A DNA stretch of 64,000 nt from 'Nostoc azollae' 0708 (GTDB lineage Bacteria; Cyanobacteriota; Cyanobacteriia; Cyanobacteriales; Nostocaceae): NCBI RefSeq assembly GCF_000196515.1, contig NC_014248.1, positions 3,042,001 to 3,106,000 of the forward strand, written 5' to 3'. Made by a program: the position numbers and the translations under genes. This document shows, piece by piece, positions 49,705 through 59,376 of the stretch. The notes beneath the pieces are model-generated. The model saw nothing but the letters and a program-made list of their open reading frames with translations, was not told the DNA's origin and ran no database searches. Position 1 is the first letter of the stretch, and the number at the start of each line of letters is the position of its first letter.

Positions 49705-49819
49705 TAATAGAAGCAATAGTTGAATTAGTGGGTTTAAGATTATGACACTGACTCAAGATACTCCACCTCTGGAAAACGGCAATAGACTTACCCGCATGGA
49801 ATTTGAACGTCGCTATCAT

Positions 49820-49949
49820 ACAATGCCAGATGTCAAAAAAGCTAACTTAATTGAGCGAATTCTTTATATAGCACCACCTGTCAGACAATGCCAGATGTCA
49901 AAAGAACCGATTTAGTTGAACGAACTGTTTATATAGCACCACCTGTCAG
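49820..49949. repeat. 65-bp tandem duplication in the Uma2 pseudogene
   Basis: 49820-49884 and 49885-49949 both start ACAATGCCAGATGTCAAAA and end GCACCACCTGTCAG, about 90% identical. 65 is not a multiple of 3, so the duplication alone breaks the frame. Confidence 0.9.
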
Positions 49950-50071
49950 ATATAAAATTCATGGTGAACCTCATTCTAATATTATGGCTTGGTTGGGTTT
50001 TTACACTGCATATTATATAGGAGTGGAAATAGCTAATAATGCTAGTGTTAGATTCGATATAGTATAGATAA

Positions 50072-51363
50072 CGGGACTTAAACAAAAGTTAAGAGTAAAA
50101 AGGAGTATAATAGGATTCCGGTGTAGCTTTCAGATTAAAAGAAGCTGATGAAAGAAACCACTGCCCCAGCAATGGCACCATAGTTTGGAAGATGGTGTCA
50201 TTTGATGATGTATTTACTCATCAAGCAGAAAGAAGAGAGTTTAGACATTATTTAGGGGGATGATTGGGTGAAAGTGAGAGAAAAAACCTATTTGAAATGG
50301 CAGAGAATGCCCTAGGGGTGACGTACCACCGATTACACCACTTTTTAAATGAAGCACCTTGGTCCAGTTCCCAAGTCAATATAATTGATGATTATGTCCA
50401 TAGAAAAAGGGGGAATTTTAGGGATGGAGTAGGAGGAAAATATATTGGAGAAATTGGGAAAAGGGATACTGGAATAGTAGTAGTAATAACACATCTATAT
50501 GATGGCAGTAAAAGCTTAGCATTACATATGGAGTTATATCACCACGGTGATTCTTTACCAAAAGGGAAATAAGACCCTCTATTTGAGAATAAACCTGAGT
50601 TAGGAATTAAATTAATAGATCTGACCTTAAGCCGTGGTTATCAACCAGGAATAGTAATTATAGATCCTGGATATGGCCACAATACATCTTTCTTATTAAA
50701 GATAGAGAATCGGAATTGAAAGTATTGAGGAGGATTAGGTAAAAATCCCACAGTCCTTAGCAGTGACCAAGAGGATAGTCCAGCAATAATTAGGTTAGAT
50801 GAATTAGCACAAAATTTAACCCAAGAGGCTGTTACACAAATTCAACTGGAGTTAGATAAACCCAAAACATTATGGGTAGTAACTAAAGAAGTAGAAATAT
50901 CAGCCTTAACTGGAAAGGGGAATATTGCTGTCGTCATTAAGGCTTCTACTTTCTCTCAAGCCACTGATATTGACTACCTTATTACCGATATTTCTTCATC
51001 AATTGTCACACCCCAATGGACAGTTGATACATATTCTCAGAGAAATTGGGTAGAAGTTGTTTACAGGGAAGCCAAGGGATGGTTAGGACTCAAAGAATAT
51101 CAAGTTCGAGATAACAGCAGTTTACTGCGCTATTTTATTTTGGTTTTCTGTGCCTACACTTTTATTATTTGCCATCAGTGGACTGGAGGATTAAGACCAA
51201 GGTGGGCTAAGGAACCTTTGAATACCTTTACTTAAGCTTTAAAAGCGTTTAGAACAGCCATATCTTTTCTATTTATTGATTGGTCCAACTTGAATCCGGA
51301 TGTGTTTCCTTGTTATCAAGCTAGTTTGGGCTACATTTGGGCTTGATTTTTGTTTACGTCCCG
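50072..51363 (+). mobile_element. IS701-like element, transposase with stops
   Basis: 1292 bp. Ends CGGGACTTAAACAAAAGTTA and, reversed, CGGGACGTAAACAAAAATCA; ATAA on both sides (50068-50071, 51364-51367) is a 4-bp target duplication. The transposase pieces are collinear: PWSSSQVNIIDDYVHRKRGN, LTLSRGYQPGIVIIDPGYGH (Asp), NWVEVVYREAKGWLGLKEYQ (catalytic Glu), FCAYTFIICHQWTGGL. At least six stops. Truncated relatives lie at 43205 and 62948. Confidence 0.9.
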
Positions 51364-51812
51364 ATAATGAACCTAAACCAGACACACTGTTAAGAATTGA
51401 AAATGCTGGACAGTCGGAGATCAGTGCAGATGATTATGTTGAAGGTGCGCCAGAATCAATTATATAAATTGCGGCTAGTAGTACGGCTGTTGATACCCAT
51501 GATAAACTTAAAGTTTATCGTCGAAATCAGGTACAAGAAGATTTAATCTGGCAAGTTTATGACGGTGAACTTGATTGGTTTATTTTAGAAGATGGAGAAT
51601 ACTGACACTTAGAAGCTAATGGTGAGGGTGCTATTTGTTATGAATTTTTCCCTCGTCTTTACTTAGATAAGTCTGCTTTATTAACTGGGGATTTAGCTAA
51701 AGTATTGGAAATTTTACAGCAAGGTTTAGCAAGTGCAGAACATCAAAGTTCTATGGAAAAGCTAGGACAGTTATTTTTACCTGGCTCTATTAATTTATGA
51801 AAGGTAAATCTC

Positions 51813-52397
51813 CTATTCTGGTTGATTATTTTCCAACCAGTTAAATAAATCCTCACTAGCTGTAAAATCTAGCAATGCTTCACTAAGTTCTTCCAACTGA
51901 TTGAGAGAAAGAGTTTGAATTTTCGCTCTTATTTTTCTTGGTAACTCTTCCAAGCATTTTTGTAGTCGTCGTACCACAATATTGTGCTTACCTTCTGTTA
52001 TTCCTCGGTCGTAGCTAATGCGCTCACCTGTAGTAATATCAATCATAGTTCACTCCTCTTCAAATTGCTTAAGATATTTCCAAAACTCTGCTTCTAATAC
52101 CTTTGGTAACATCATAAACCAGTCTATCAAGCGGTAAAGGTTACGAATATCCTTTCCTTGCCAACCTTGTTCATACAATCGTCAAACTAAGCTAGATTTC
52201 CAGGTTTTGCGTCATTGAGGTTTTTGACTTATAGTGAGTTTCATTAATTCTATTTGTAACTGCTCAAAAGTTATTTTGCAGGGTTGATACAATGTTTCAC
52301 GTTCAGCTCCCCATTGATCTTTGTGTTCGTGATTCCACTGAGTTTCTAGGAATATTCTCCCTCTCTAAACTTCATGATTAGATTTTGTTTCTGTCAT
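51813..52397 (-). pseudogene. Rpn/DUF4351-type nuclease-transposase protein, C-terminal half, broken
   Basis: From 52397: MTETKSNHEV*RG, LYQPCKITFEQLQIELMKLT, then DIRNLYRLIDWFMMLPKVLE and a stop at the junction FEEE*TMIDITTGERISYD, then LSLNQLEELSEALLDFTASE DLFNWL to the end (DUF4351 region). The PD-(D/E)XK catalytic N-terminal part is missing. The last 77 codons form an open frame that could still be expressed, but the family context says it is a fragment. Confidence 0.7.
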
Positions 52398-52500
52398 GAT
52401 TTCTCACATATTATTGCTAACCATAATCGACTTTTTACCATTTTGCTCACCACTGCATTCCATATTGAAAATAAAAAAATTCGTAATTGATAATCCTAAA

Positions 52501-52563
52501 ATTACGAATTAGGAATTAGGAACTAGGAATTAGGCATTAGGAATTACGAATTACGAATTACAA
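52501..52563. repeat. STRR: nine copies of an ATTAGGA/ATTACGA heptamer after argD
   Basis: Nine 7-bp units from 52501: ATTACGA, ATTAGGA twice, ACTAGGA, ATTAGGC, ATTAGGA, ATTACGA twice, ATTACAA. They end 6 bp before the last base of the argD stop codon. ATTCGTAATT just upstream (52479-52488) can pair with the first unit (AATTACGAAT, 52499-52508) to form a hairpin on the minus-strand transcript. Confidence 0.9.
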
Positions 52564-52568
52564 ATAAA

Positions 52569-53852
52569 TTATGCTGTAACTTTAGCTAAAGCCTTTTCTA
52601 CAGCGTGTAGTGCTTGATTTATTTCTTCCTCAGTGACAATTAAAGGAGGTACAAACCGGACGACTTTTGGACCAGCAGCTACTAATAATAAACCTTCATC
52701 CATTGCAGCTTTGACAAAATCAGCCGCAGTTAAAGAAGATTCTGCTTTTATTTCCATACCGTTAATTAAACCCCAACCCCGGACTTCTGAGATGTGCTGA
52801 GGATATTTGAGTGCGATCACTTTTAATCCTTCCCGTAAATGTGTGCCTTGTTCTTGGACGTTCTGCAAAATATTCTCTTTTTCCAAAGTTTGACAAACAC
52901 TCAGCGCCACAGCACACACAAAAGGATTTCCACCAAAGGTACTAGCGTGTTCTCCTGGTTGGAAAATATCACAGGATTTTTTACTCATCATTGCACCGAT
53001 GGGGATACCACCACCCAGTCCCTTAGCACTGGTGAAGATATCTGGTTCTACTCCCAGATGTTCATAACCCCATAATTTACCACTGCGTCCCATCCCCACT
53101 TGCACTTCGTCGAAAATCAATAAAATACCGATTTCATCACAAATCTGTCGCAATCGCTGGAAGTAAGCAACGTTACCAGGACGGATACCCCCTTCTCCCT
53201 GCAAGGGTTCAATTAAAATTGCACCAACGCGATAATTGCCTTCATCTAATTCAGTTACAGCAGCTTCAACTGCTCTAATATCGTTGTAATCTACATAATG
53301 GAAACCAGGTACTAAAGGATCAAAGTTCTTTTGATACTTGGGTTGTCCGGTAGCGGTAACAGTTGCTAAAGTCCGTCCGTGAAAACTGGCATTGGCAGTT
53401 AAAATTATGGGGTTAGCAATATCTAGGACTGTGTGGGCATATTTTCTCGCTAGTTTAATTGCTGCTTCGTTGGCTTCAGCGCCAGAGTTGCAGAAAAACA
53501 CCCGATCTGCACAGGAATGATCAACAATCCATTTGGCTAATTCACCTTGTTCGGGAATGTAGTACAAATTAGAAACATGATGCAGCTTTTGGATTTGCCG
53601 TGTTACTGCTTCTATCATTGCTGGGTGGGCGTGTCCCAAGGTACAAGTGGCTATTCCGGCCACAAAATCTAGATATGAGTTGCCTTGGTTATCCCAAACC
53701 CGACAGCCAACACCCCGTTCTAAGGCCAAGGGAAACCGTCCATAAGTGGACATAACAACTTGGTTGAAACTTTCTTGATCAAAGGATGTAGTTAGCATAA
53801 AACCTGACTCTTGGGGGATTATGGCTTGTTTAACTAGACTTTGGAATGTCAC
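52569..53852 (-). CDS. argD: Acetylornithine aminotransferase
   Basis: 427 residues. PLP enzyme of arginine synthesis turning N-acetylglutamate semialdehyde into N-acetylornithine. Landmarks: FCNSGAEANEAAIKLAR (phosphate/PLP binding), NASFHGRTLATVTATGQ, IFDEVQVGMGRSGKLW, the PLP Lys277 in TSAKGLGGGIPIGAM, and HASTFGGNPFVCAVA. The N-terminus has about 20 residues before the conserved start, as in other cyanobacteria. Complete. It is divergent from the K+ channel gene. Confidence 0.93.
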   Translation of the reverse strand: MTFQSLVKQAIIPQESGFMLTTSFDQESFNQVVMSTYGRFPLALERGVGCRVWDNQGNSYLDFVAGIATCTLGHAHPAMIEAVTRQIQKLHHVSNLYYIPEQGELAKWIVDHSCADRVFFCNSGAEANEAAIKLARKYAHTVLDIANPIILTANASFHGRTLATVTATGQPKYQKNFDPLVPGFHYVDYNDIRAVEAAVTELDEGNYRVGAILIEPLQGEGGIRPGNVAYFQRLRQICDEIGILLIFDEVQVGMGRSGKLWGYEHLGVEPDIFTSAKGLGGGIPIGAMMSKKSCDIFQPGEHASTFGGNPFVCAVALSVCQTLEKENILQNVQEQGTHLREGLKVIALKYPQHISEVRGWGLINGMEIKAESSLTAADFVKAAMDEGLLLVAAGPKVVRFVPPLIVTEEEINQALHAVEKALAKVTA

Positions 53853-53979
53853 TACTGCACCTCCTGAAAATCCTTTATCCTATAATCTATTTACCAGTTT
53901 CCCAAAAATATTTCAAAACTTCTTTTTATTAAGGAGAGAATTGGACATAAGTAGAAATTCGTTAACTTTTAATTTTTAA

Positions 53980-55050
53980 TTGCCTGTGTACTCTACCTTA
54001 GAAGAAAAATATCAACGGATTCAAAAAGATTTAATGGCCGGGGCAATCGCTCTGGTTTTTGTTTTCCTAATTGGTACATCATGGTACAGGTTGGTGGAGG
54101 GCTGGTCTTGGGAAGATGCGGCTTACATGACAGTTATCACTTTAGCAACTGTAGGATATGGGGAAACTAATCCATTAGGTAGTCGGGGGAGGTTGTTTAC
54201 GATCGCCTTGATTTTGATGGGTGTAGTCAATATTGGTTACATTGTGAATAGATTTACAGAAGCTGTGATTGAAGGCTATTTTCAAGAGGGAATTAGACTC
54301 AGGCAACAAAGGCGTTTAATGGAATCTCTATCAGGACATTACATCATCTGTGGATTCAGTCGCACAGGGCGGCAAATCGCCAAGGAGTTTCAGGCTGAGG
54401 GTGTGTCTTTTGTGGTTATTGATTCTGAGTTTGAATCTGTGCAGAAAGCTCAGTCACAAGGTTATACTGCCTACCAAGGTGATGCTACGTTGGATGAAAG
54501 TTTGTTAAAGGTTGGGGTGGAACGAGCAACTTGTATTGTGGCAGCGTTACCTTCTGATGCCGAAAATCTCTATACTGTGCTATCAGCAAAAACTGTGAAT
54601 CCGGCAATTCGTGCGATCGCACGGGCAAGTACAGAGGAGGCTTTACAAAAATTACAACGGGGCGGTGCAGATGCGGTGATTTCTCCGTATATTACTGGTG
54701 GTAAGCGCATGGCAGCAGCAGCCCTTAGACCTCAGATTTTAGACTTTGTAGATGGGATTCTCTCTGGTTCAGACCGTCAATTATATATGGAAGAATTTTT
54801 ACTTAATCCAGCTAACTGTCCATTTGTGGGTCAAAGTTTACAAAAGGCAAAGTTGCGATCGCAAACCGGTGCATTAGTGTTAGCTATTCGCCGTCTTGAT
54901 GGTAATCTCATTGGTGGACCCACTGGAGATACTATTTTAATGTCAGGAGATACTCTAATTTGTATGGGTACGGCTGAACAACTGCGGAGTTTAAATCAAA
55001 TTCTCGGCCCTATTAATTCTCAGCAACTGAGACCACCAAAAAACAATTAA
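53980..55050 (+). CDS. Two-helix potassium channel with RCK (TrkA-N/TrkA-C) regulatory domain
   Basis: 356 residues. Helix M1 (AIALVFVFLIGTSWY), a pore loop with the selectivity filter TVGYGE (57-62), helix M2 (LFTIALILMGVVNIGYIV), then an RCK domain beginning HYIICGFSRTGRQIAKEF and a C-terminal TrkA-C lobe. This is the MthK-type layout: a tetrameric K+ channel gated by a cytoplasmic ligand. TTG at 53980 or GTG at 53986 could be the start; both give the full family domain. No ATG lies upstream in frame. Confidence 0.88.
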   Translation: MPVYSTLEEKYQRIQKDLMAGAIALVFVFLIGTSWYRLVEGWSWEDAAYMTVITLATVGYGETNPLGSRGRLFTIALILMGVVNIGYIVNRFTEAVIEGYFQEGIRLRQQRRLMESLSGHYIICGFSRTGRQIAKEFQAEGVSFVVIDSEFESVQKAQSQGYTAYQGDATLDESLLKVGVERATCIVAALPSDAENLYTVLSAKTVNPAIRAIARASTEEALQKLQRGGADAVISPYITGGKRMAAAALRPQILDFVDGILSGSDRQLYMEEFLLNPANCPFVGQSLQKAKLRSQTGALVLAIRRLDGNLIGGPTGDTILMSGDTLICMGTAEQLRSLNQILGPINSQQLRPPKNN

Positions 55051-55065
55051 GTTTCTTGTTAACAA

Positions 55066-55626
55066 CTAATTTAACTTCTCCATCCACCCATGCAGAGGAG
55101 TGATCGCTTTACAAACAAATTCAATCATCTCCGGGGGAGCTTCCGAAAGCAACACACTAGGATAAACAGCAGTACCCCATTGAGGATGCACTAGTACACA
55201 GCATTCATTCTTAATCACTGGATAATCTAGTAAAGCCTTGGCAACTGCTGTATCATCATGGGGAACTGCTCCGGGATGAGAAAGTATAGGATAACCAGTA
55301 CGGGGGTCAATTAAATCTGTTAAATAACCGCGATCGAGCAAATTAAACGCCACATCACAGCCAAAACGCATAAACTTTTCCCGCAACCATTCTTTTTCTC
55401 TCTCTATTTCTCCCGTTATTTCTACCAGTGGAAATTTTGATTGTTGTAAAATAACCACTACCCACAACAACTGTTGTTGTTTCCAATCTGGTAATATCTG
55501 TTCGGAGTTGGCACAGATATATTGACTGGGATTATGAATCGAAATTTGCACCGCTAGTCCCGTTTTACCAACTAAATTTATGGGAAAGCCTTGCTCAGAA
55601 ATGCAAACACTAGAATATTTCACCAC
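55066..55626 (-). CDS. MMADHC-like protein (methylmalonic aciduria and homocystinuria type D homologue)
   Basis: A 186-residue soluble protein with FPINLVGKTG, SQYICANSEQILPDWKQQQ, the LWVVVILQQSKFPLVEITGE strand pair and a C-terminal PHDDTAVAKALLDY...VLVHPQWGTAVYPSVLL. This is how cyanobacterial proteins annotated as MMADHC-like read; the human relative handles cobalamin trafficking. No cobalamin gene is adjacent, so the role in cyanobacteria is not clear. Complete frame, stop opposite the K+ channel stop. Confidence 0.65.
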   Translation of the reverse strand: MVKYSSVCISEQGFPINLVGKTGLAVQISIHNPSQYICANSEQILPDWKQQQLLWVVVILQQSKFPLVEITGEIEREKEWLREKFMRFGCDVAFNLLDRGYLTDLIDPRTGYPILSHPGAVPHDDTAVAKALLDYPVIKNECCVLVHPQWGTAVYPSVLLSEAPPEMIEFVCKAITPLHGWMEKLN

Positions 55627-55757
55627 ATTGATTCAGTTTTAGCAAGCTTGTTATTTCTTTCTAGGTTATAGTCATAGACTCAAAACTTCTAATCAACTAC
55701 CGAACTTTATCTGGTAATTAGCAATTGGTATTTAGTTAAATTTTTGTCTATTCCGTA

Positions 55758-55964
55758 TTAACTGAGTTTTAAAGCATTAACGGGTACTAGATCCCAAGAG
55801 TCTACAGTTCTTAATTGTGCAACCCAACCATTAGTTTTTTGAATTTGCGTCAAATCTTTTTTAAAGGATTCGTGACACTGTTGAGCCTGAGACTCATCAC
55901 AACAGGCAATGCAAGCATGAATCATACCAGATGGATCAATTTGCTCATTTACCCAAATCTTCAT
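55758..55964 (-). CDS. Small conserved-looking protein of unknown function
   Basis: 68 residues: MKIWVNEQIDPSGMIHACIA, CCDESQAQQCHESFKKDL, then GWVAQLRTVDSWDLVPVNAL. Cys-rich (four Cys in the first half). No signal peptide. An open frame with balanced composition and a clear ATG, in a region of intact genes. I do not recognise the family. Confidence 0.55.
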   Translation of the reverse strand: MKIWVNEQIDPSGMIHACIACCDESQAQQCHESFKKDLTQIQKTNGWVAQLRTVDSWDLVPVNALKLS

Positions 55965-56064
55965 AGACTATGACCTCAAAATCTTTGATTAAAACTATTA
56001 TTGATTCTTTTAGAATACTATCTAATTAGTAAATTGTCAGAAAATAAATGATAATCGATAATAA

Positions 56065-56085
56065 GGGTTTAGAAAAACTAAACCC
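56065..56085 (-). terminator. Hairpin after exbD (GGGTTTAG / CTAAACCC)
   Basis: A perfect 8-bp stem with a 5-nt loop. It lies 22 bp past the exbD stop on the minus strand, with TTATTATC after it. Related to the hairpin at 8340-8360. Confidence 0.6.
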
Positions 56086-56106
56086 CTCCAACTAGGAGTT
56101 AACAAG

Positions 56107-56538
56107 TTAAGGTTTTTGAGTTGCTGTACGCGAAGGGTCAGACATTGTGGCGATAGCTAATTTGGCTCCCTCTACCTGACGGAGCCGATCCATAATTGCA
56201 ACTACCTGTCCATGAGTAGCATTCTCATCAGCATTAATAATTACTACCACTTGTGAGGTATTACCCATTAACTCCCGTACTTTCTCTGGTAAGGCATTGA
56301 GGTTAATAGGTTCATGGTTTAAGCTGATTTTTCCCCCTTGATCAATAGTCACCGTCATTGGTGCTGCTGCTGCTTGTGATTTGCCTGTCACTGCTTTAGG
56401 TAAATTAACAGGTAAGCCTTCTGACCGAGTTAAAAATAGAGTAGACATAATAAAAAATGTCAAAATTGCAAAAATCACATCAATCATCGGCACAATATTA
56501 ATTTGTGCTGGAATATCTGGTTCATCAAGTAATCGCAT
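56107..56538 (-). CDS. exbD: ExbD/TolR family biopolymer transport protein
   Basis: About 143 residues from the ATG at 56538 (MRLLDEPDIPAQINIVPMID); the TTG at 56550 would add four. One N-terminal membrane helix (VIFAILTFFIMSTLF) with the essential Asp in VPMIDVIF, which carries protons, then a periplasmic domain with GKISLNHEPINLN and VVIINADENATHGQVVAIMD. It forms the proton-driven motor with the ExbB protein encoded just upstream. No tonB lies in the window. Confidence 0.88.
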   Translation of the reverse strand: MRLLDEPDIPAQINIVPMIDVIFAILTFFIMSTLFLTRSEGLPVNLPKAVTGKSQAAAAPMTVTIDQGGKISLNHEPINLNALPEKVRELMGNTSQVVVIINADENATHGQVVAIMDRLRQVEGAKLAIATMSDPSRTATQKP

Positions 56539-56656
56539 AAGCAATTCCAAAGAAGTTAAAAGAAGGAGTTCAGTAGTATGGCGATCACCAAGCTATACTA
56601 TCAGGAGTAAGAAATAATTTCTCTCACCATCTCCCCCATCTCCCCCATCTTCCCCA
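56539..56656. repeat. exbB-exbD spacer with a short CT-rich tandem repeat
   Basis: The 118-bp spacer contains about three imperfect copies of CATCTCCCC (around 56627-56657), read on the plus strand. It is a further STRR-like repeat, directly after the exbB stop. Confidence 0.6.
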
Positions 56657-57289
56657 TTATTTGGATCTCTCATACTGACGACGGTAGAGTAATTCTAACT
56701 GTCCTCCATATTCTTGAATCCAAGCAATTTGGCGAAGATAAAGTCCACGAAAGGTATTGGCAAAGAAAAGAGTAATGATAGCAACAACTAATCCTGATGC
56801 TGTGGAAACTAATGCTTCACTAATCCCAGATGTGACACCAGATGTTTTTGTCCTACCGACATCACTAATATCTAAGGAAGCAAAAGAAGCAATTAATCCT
56901 AGAACTGTACCGAGAAGCCCTAACAGAGGTGCAAGACCTATAATTGTATCAAAAATGTTTTGGAATCTTTTGAGTAAAGGAATTTCTGCTTGAGCTTCAC
57001 TTTCTAAAGCCAAACGAAATTCTTCTGGAGTTGGTTCTTCTAACTCTAAAGCAGCTAAAAAAATTCGAGCAATGGGTAGGTCGGAATTTTTTTGCAAATT
57101 ATCTAAAGCACTGACCACATTATTTTGACGATAAAAATTTAGAACTTCCCTGACTACGCGATTTTGACGACCAGTGAGTTTTATCCAAAAAGTGATCCGT
57201 TCCATAATGAGTCCCACTCCTAAGACCGAAAAAAATAGCAGGGGAAACATTACCACTCCACCGGCTTGAAAAAGATTACTAATATCCAT
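56657..57289 (-). CDS. exbB: ExbB/TolQ/MotA family proton-channel protein
   Basis: 210 residues with three membrane helices (VVMFPLLFFSVLGVGLIME; IIGLAPLLGLLGTVLGLIAS; GLVVAIITLFFANTF). The conserved motif GLLGTVLGLIASF and the Thr/Ser-rich VTSGISEALVSTASG pore stretch are those of ExbB/TolQ. With ExbD it couples the proton gradient to outer-membrane TonB-type transport. Same direction, 118 bp before exbD, so probably one operon. Confidence 0.9.
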   Translation of the reverse strand: MDISNLFQAGGVVMFPLLFFSVLGVGLIMERITFWIKLTGRQNRVVREVLNFYRQNNVVSALDNLQKNSDLPIARIFLAALELEEPTPEEFRLALESEAQAEIPLLKRFQNIFDTIIGLAPLLGLLGTVLGLIASFASLDISDVGRTKTSGVTSGISEALVSTASGLVVAIITLFFANTFRGLYLRQIAWIQEYGGQLELLYRRQYERSK

Positions 57290-57418
57290 TTACTATGTTT
57301 TAACTCCGTTCTAAGAATCCTAACCAATGCTTAACCAGACAGTTTATAATAGTGTTGATTGACAATTAAGGCTTGTTGTAATGTTTCTAATTTTATTGGT
57401 TGAGAGAGGAAATTATTG

Positions 57419-58962
57419 TATCTCCTGAATACTTTGGGGGAAGAAGCTATTAAGGTATCTATGAGCAACCAAAAGGATTGAGAGCAGATTTTTTGTCAAA
57501 AATAGTCGCCCAACAGGGAATATTCCCCACCTTACAAATGCGGTCACGAATATATTCAGAAAAGCTAATTCCCAACTTACGAGTAGTAGGAACAAGAGAC
57601 ATAAAAGTATCCCAAGCCTGAGTCCCTGCGAGAGTCTGAGTGGCATAACTAATATTGCCTCGCTGCACCATAGTTCTAGCACATAACTCAACCGGGTTAT
57701 TGTGCAAAGGTAATTCAGGATGCTCTAAAACATAAAGCAACTCAGAAATTTTGACCAGAGTTAATGGTTTTCGCTCATCCAATTGTTGATAACCACTGTC
57801 AGTGTGGAACAACTTCCAAAACTTATACCGGAGTTTATCTGCCGTTTGCTGACTGGGAGAATCTTGACAAGGGAGTAAGTCTCGGTAGTAATTCCAGAAA
57901 TCATCCAGGAATTTATCTAAAACCTTTTGGTGACAAGCAATAAACGCACTTAAGTTCTTATAATTTCTTTCTTCATCTACCCAATACAAAGCGATATTAT
58001 CAGTCAGTAACTTCAATTGAGGAGCATCATCACGGACCAGAGTTTGCACCACTGGCCAATCAGTTTGTTGATGATAGAAAGCAATAGCTGCTGCTTCCAT
58101 AATTCGAGTCCGTTGTTGTGAACCCAGTTTAGGCAGATGTGTATCCAGTAGGGTATGAAACTCTGCCTCACTCAACACAGTTTCTTGAGGTAATACTTGG
58201 AGAGCATTTCTCCATTTAGTTGGTAGTTGAAAATGCTCGAGCAAGTCAATATTCTCTAGGAACTCTAACAAATTGCCTTGGGTCATGTTACCCCCATAGT
58301 ACAAGCTGATAATCAGGGTTTTTATTCCTAAACCGAATTCTCCCTCATAACCCCAAGGAGGTTCTGCCAAATAGGTTTTTCCTTCTCATGGTGAGTAGTA
58401 TTTCTCTTTCCGGAATAGTACGTTATCGGTTGCCAGGATGATGTCTTGGATGATTACTTCTTCATACCCTTTGAACTGCGCCTCTGCTGGCAGTAATTCT
58501 TGGGGATATTCTAGTATTTCTTCTCTGTCTATTTTAACCCCAGCCTTCTTACTGCCTTTGTTGTCCTTTTTTAGCGTTTGTCGCTCTTTCTCCCATGAGT
58601 GATTGCTTGTGAAGCCTTTTTGATTCTTGGCTTTTATCTTTGCCTGATCCTTTTCTCCCTTCAATCGGTTGTTTTCATCTCTTAACCCTTGGTTTTCTGC
58701 CCGTAATTCTTTGACTTCTGATTGTAACTGCTCTCTTAGATTCAGTCATATCTCTACTTTCTGACCCTTCTGACCCATGGATTCCTCTGCAATTCCTTTT
58801 CGCTCAATGCTTTGGAGCAACTCTGTTTGTGATAAGTCTTTTGCTAAAATTTTTTGCCTCATGTCTCATATTTTATAACGCCCTGTGTCCCACCCTCAAC
58901 TTTTTCTTTTTTTCTCTTACCCCTACTTATTCTGCGGATACAAAAGTATTGAGTATTAATCC
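57419..58962 (-). mobile_element. IS66-like element with transposase broken in the middle
   Basis: Transposase from about 58862: an N-terminal coiled coil (IERKGIAEESMGQ; LREQLQSEVKELRAENQGLR), basic linker (KGFTSNHSWEKERQTLKKD), zinc/linker part (EEILEYPQELLPAEAQFKGY), a stop at YYSP*EGKTYL, then the long C-terminal part (TLIISLYYGGNMTQGNLLEF; FLDDFWNYYRDLLP; ELPLHNNPVELCARTMVQRG with the late catalytic region). Boundaries are approximate; the ends read CTGAATACTTTGG and, reversed, CTCAATACTTTTG. A deleted relative is at 21482. Confidence 0.75.
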
Positions 58963-59314
58963 CATACATAAAACACTTATCACGAGTTTCACTAGAAACA
59001 TCCGCAGTTAAGCCAATAGTAATTGGTTGTTAGCTATCACTATACAAGGTGTGAACTTCTCGAGTTGTTTCCAGTCCATTCATACCAGGCATTGGCACAT
59101 CCATGAATATCAAATCAAAAGTGTGATGTTGCTATACTGCTAGTGCTTATTCTCCATTATCTACTGCTTGTGTTTCTTGGTATCCCAAAGGTTTCAACCT
59201 CAGTAAGGCAAATTTCCTATTTACGGCATTATCATCAACAACCAAGACTTTTGCAGAAATCAAACCTGGTAGTTAAGAGTTTATATCTTCCTGATCTAGA
59301 GACTCAACCATCTA

Positions 59315-59376
59315 TGCTTGAATATCAAACCGGAACTTGCTTCTGTGCTTGAATATCAAACCGCAACTTGCTAGCG
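59315..59376. repeat. 31-bp tandem duplication in the dead hybrid kinase
   Basis: TGCTTGAATATCAAACCG occurs at 59315 and again at 59346, a 31-bp period, nearly exact. It shifts the frame of the kinase domain end. Confidence 0.8.

Larger units (their letters stand above)
49742..51800 (+). pseudogene. Uma2 family endonuclease, split by an IS701-like element
   Basis: The 5' part, [20 protein letters not shown] then [20 protein letters not shown], runs to a 65-bp tandem duplication (49820-49949) that shifts the frame. The IS lies at 50072-51363 between ATAA repeats. The 3' part continues DNEPKPDTLLRIENAGQSEI, DDYVEGAPESII*IAASSTA, then HDKLKVYRRNQVQEDLIWQV and ends LPGSINL with TGA at 51800. The Uma2 family (DUF820, PD-(D/E)XK nuclease fold) is expanded in cyanobacteria. 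Two further stops are present. Confidence 0.9.
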
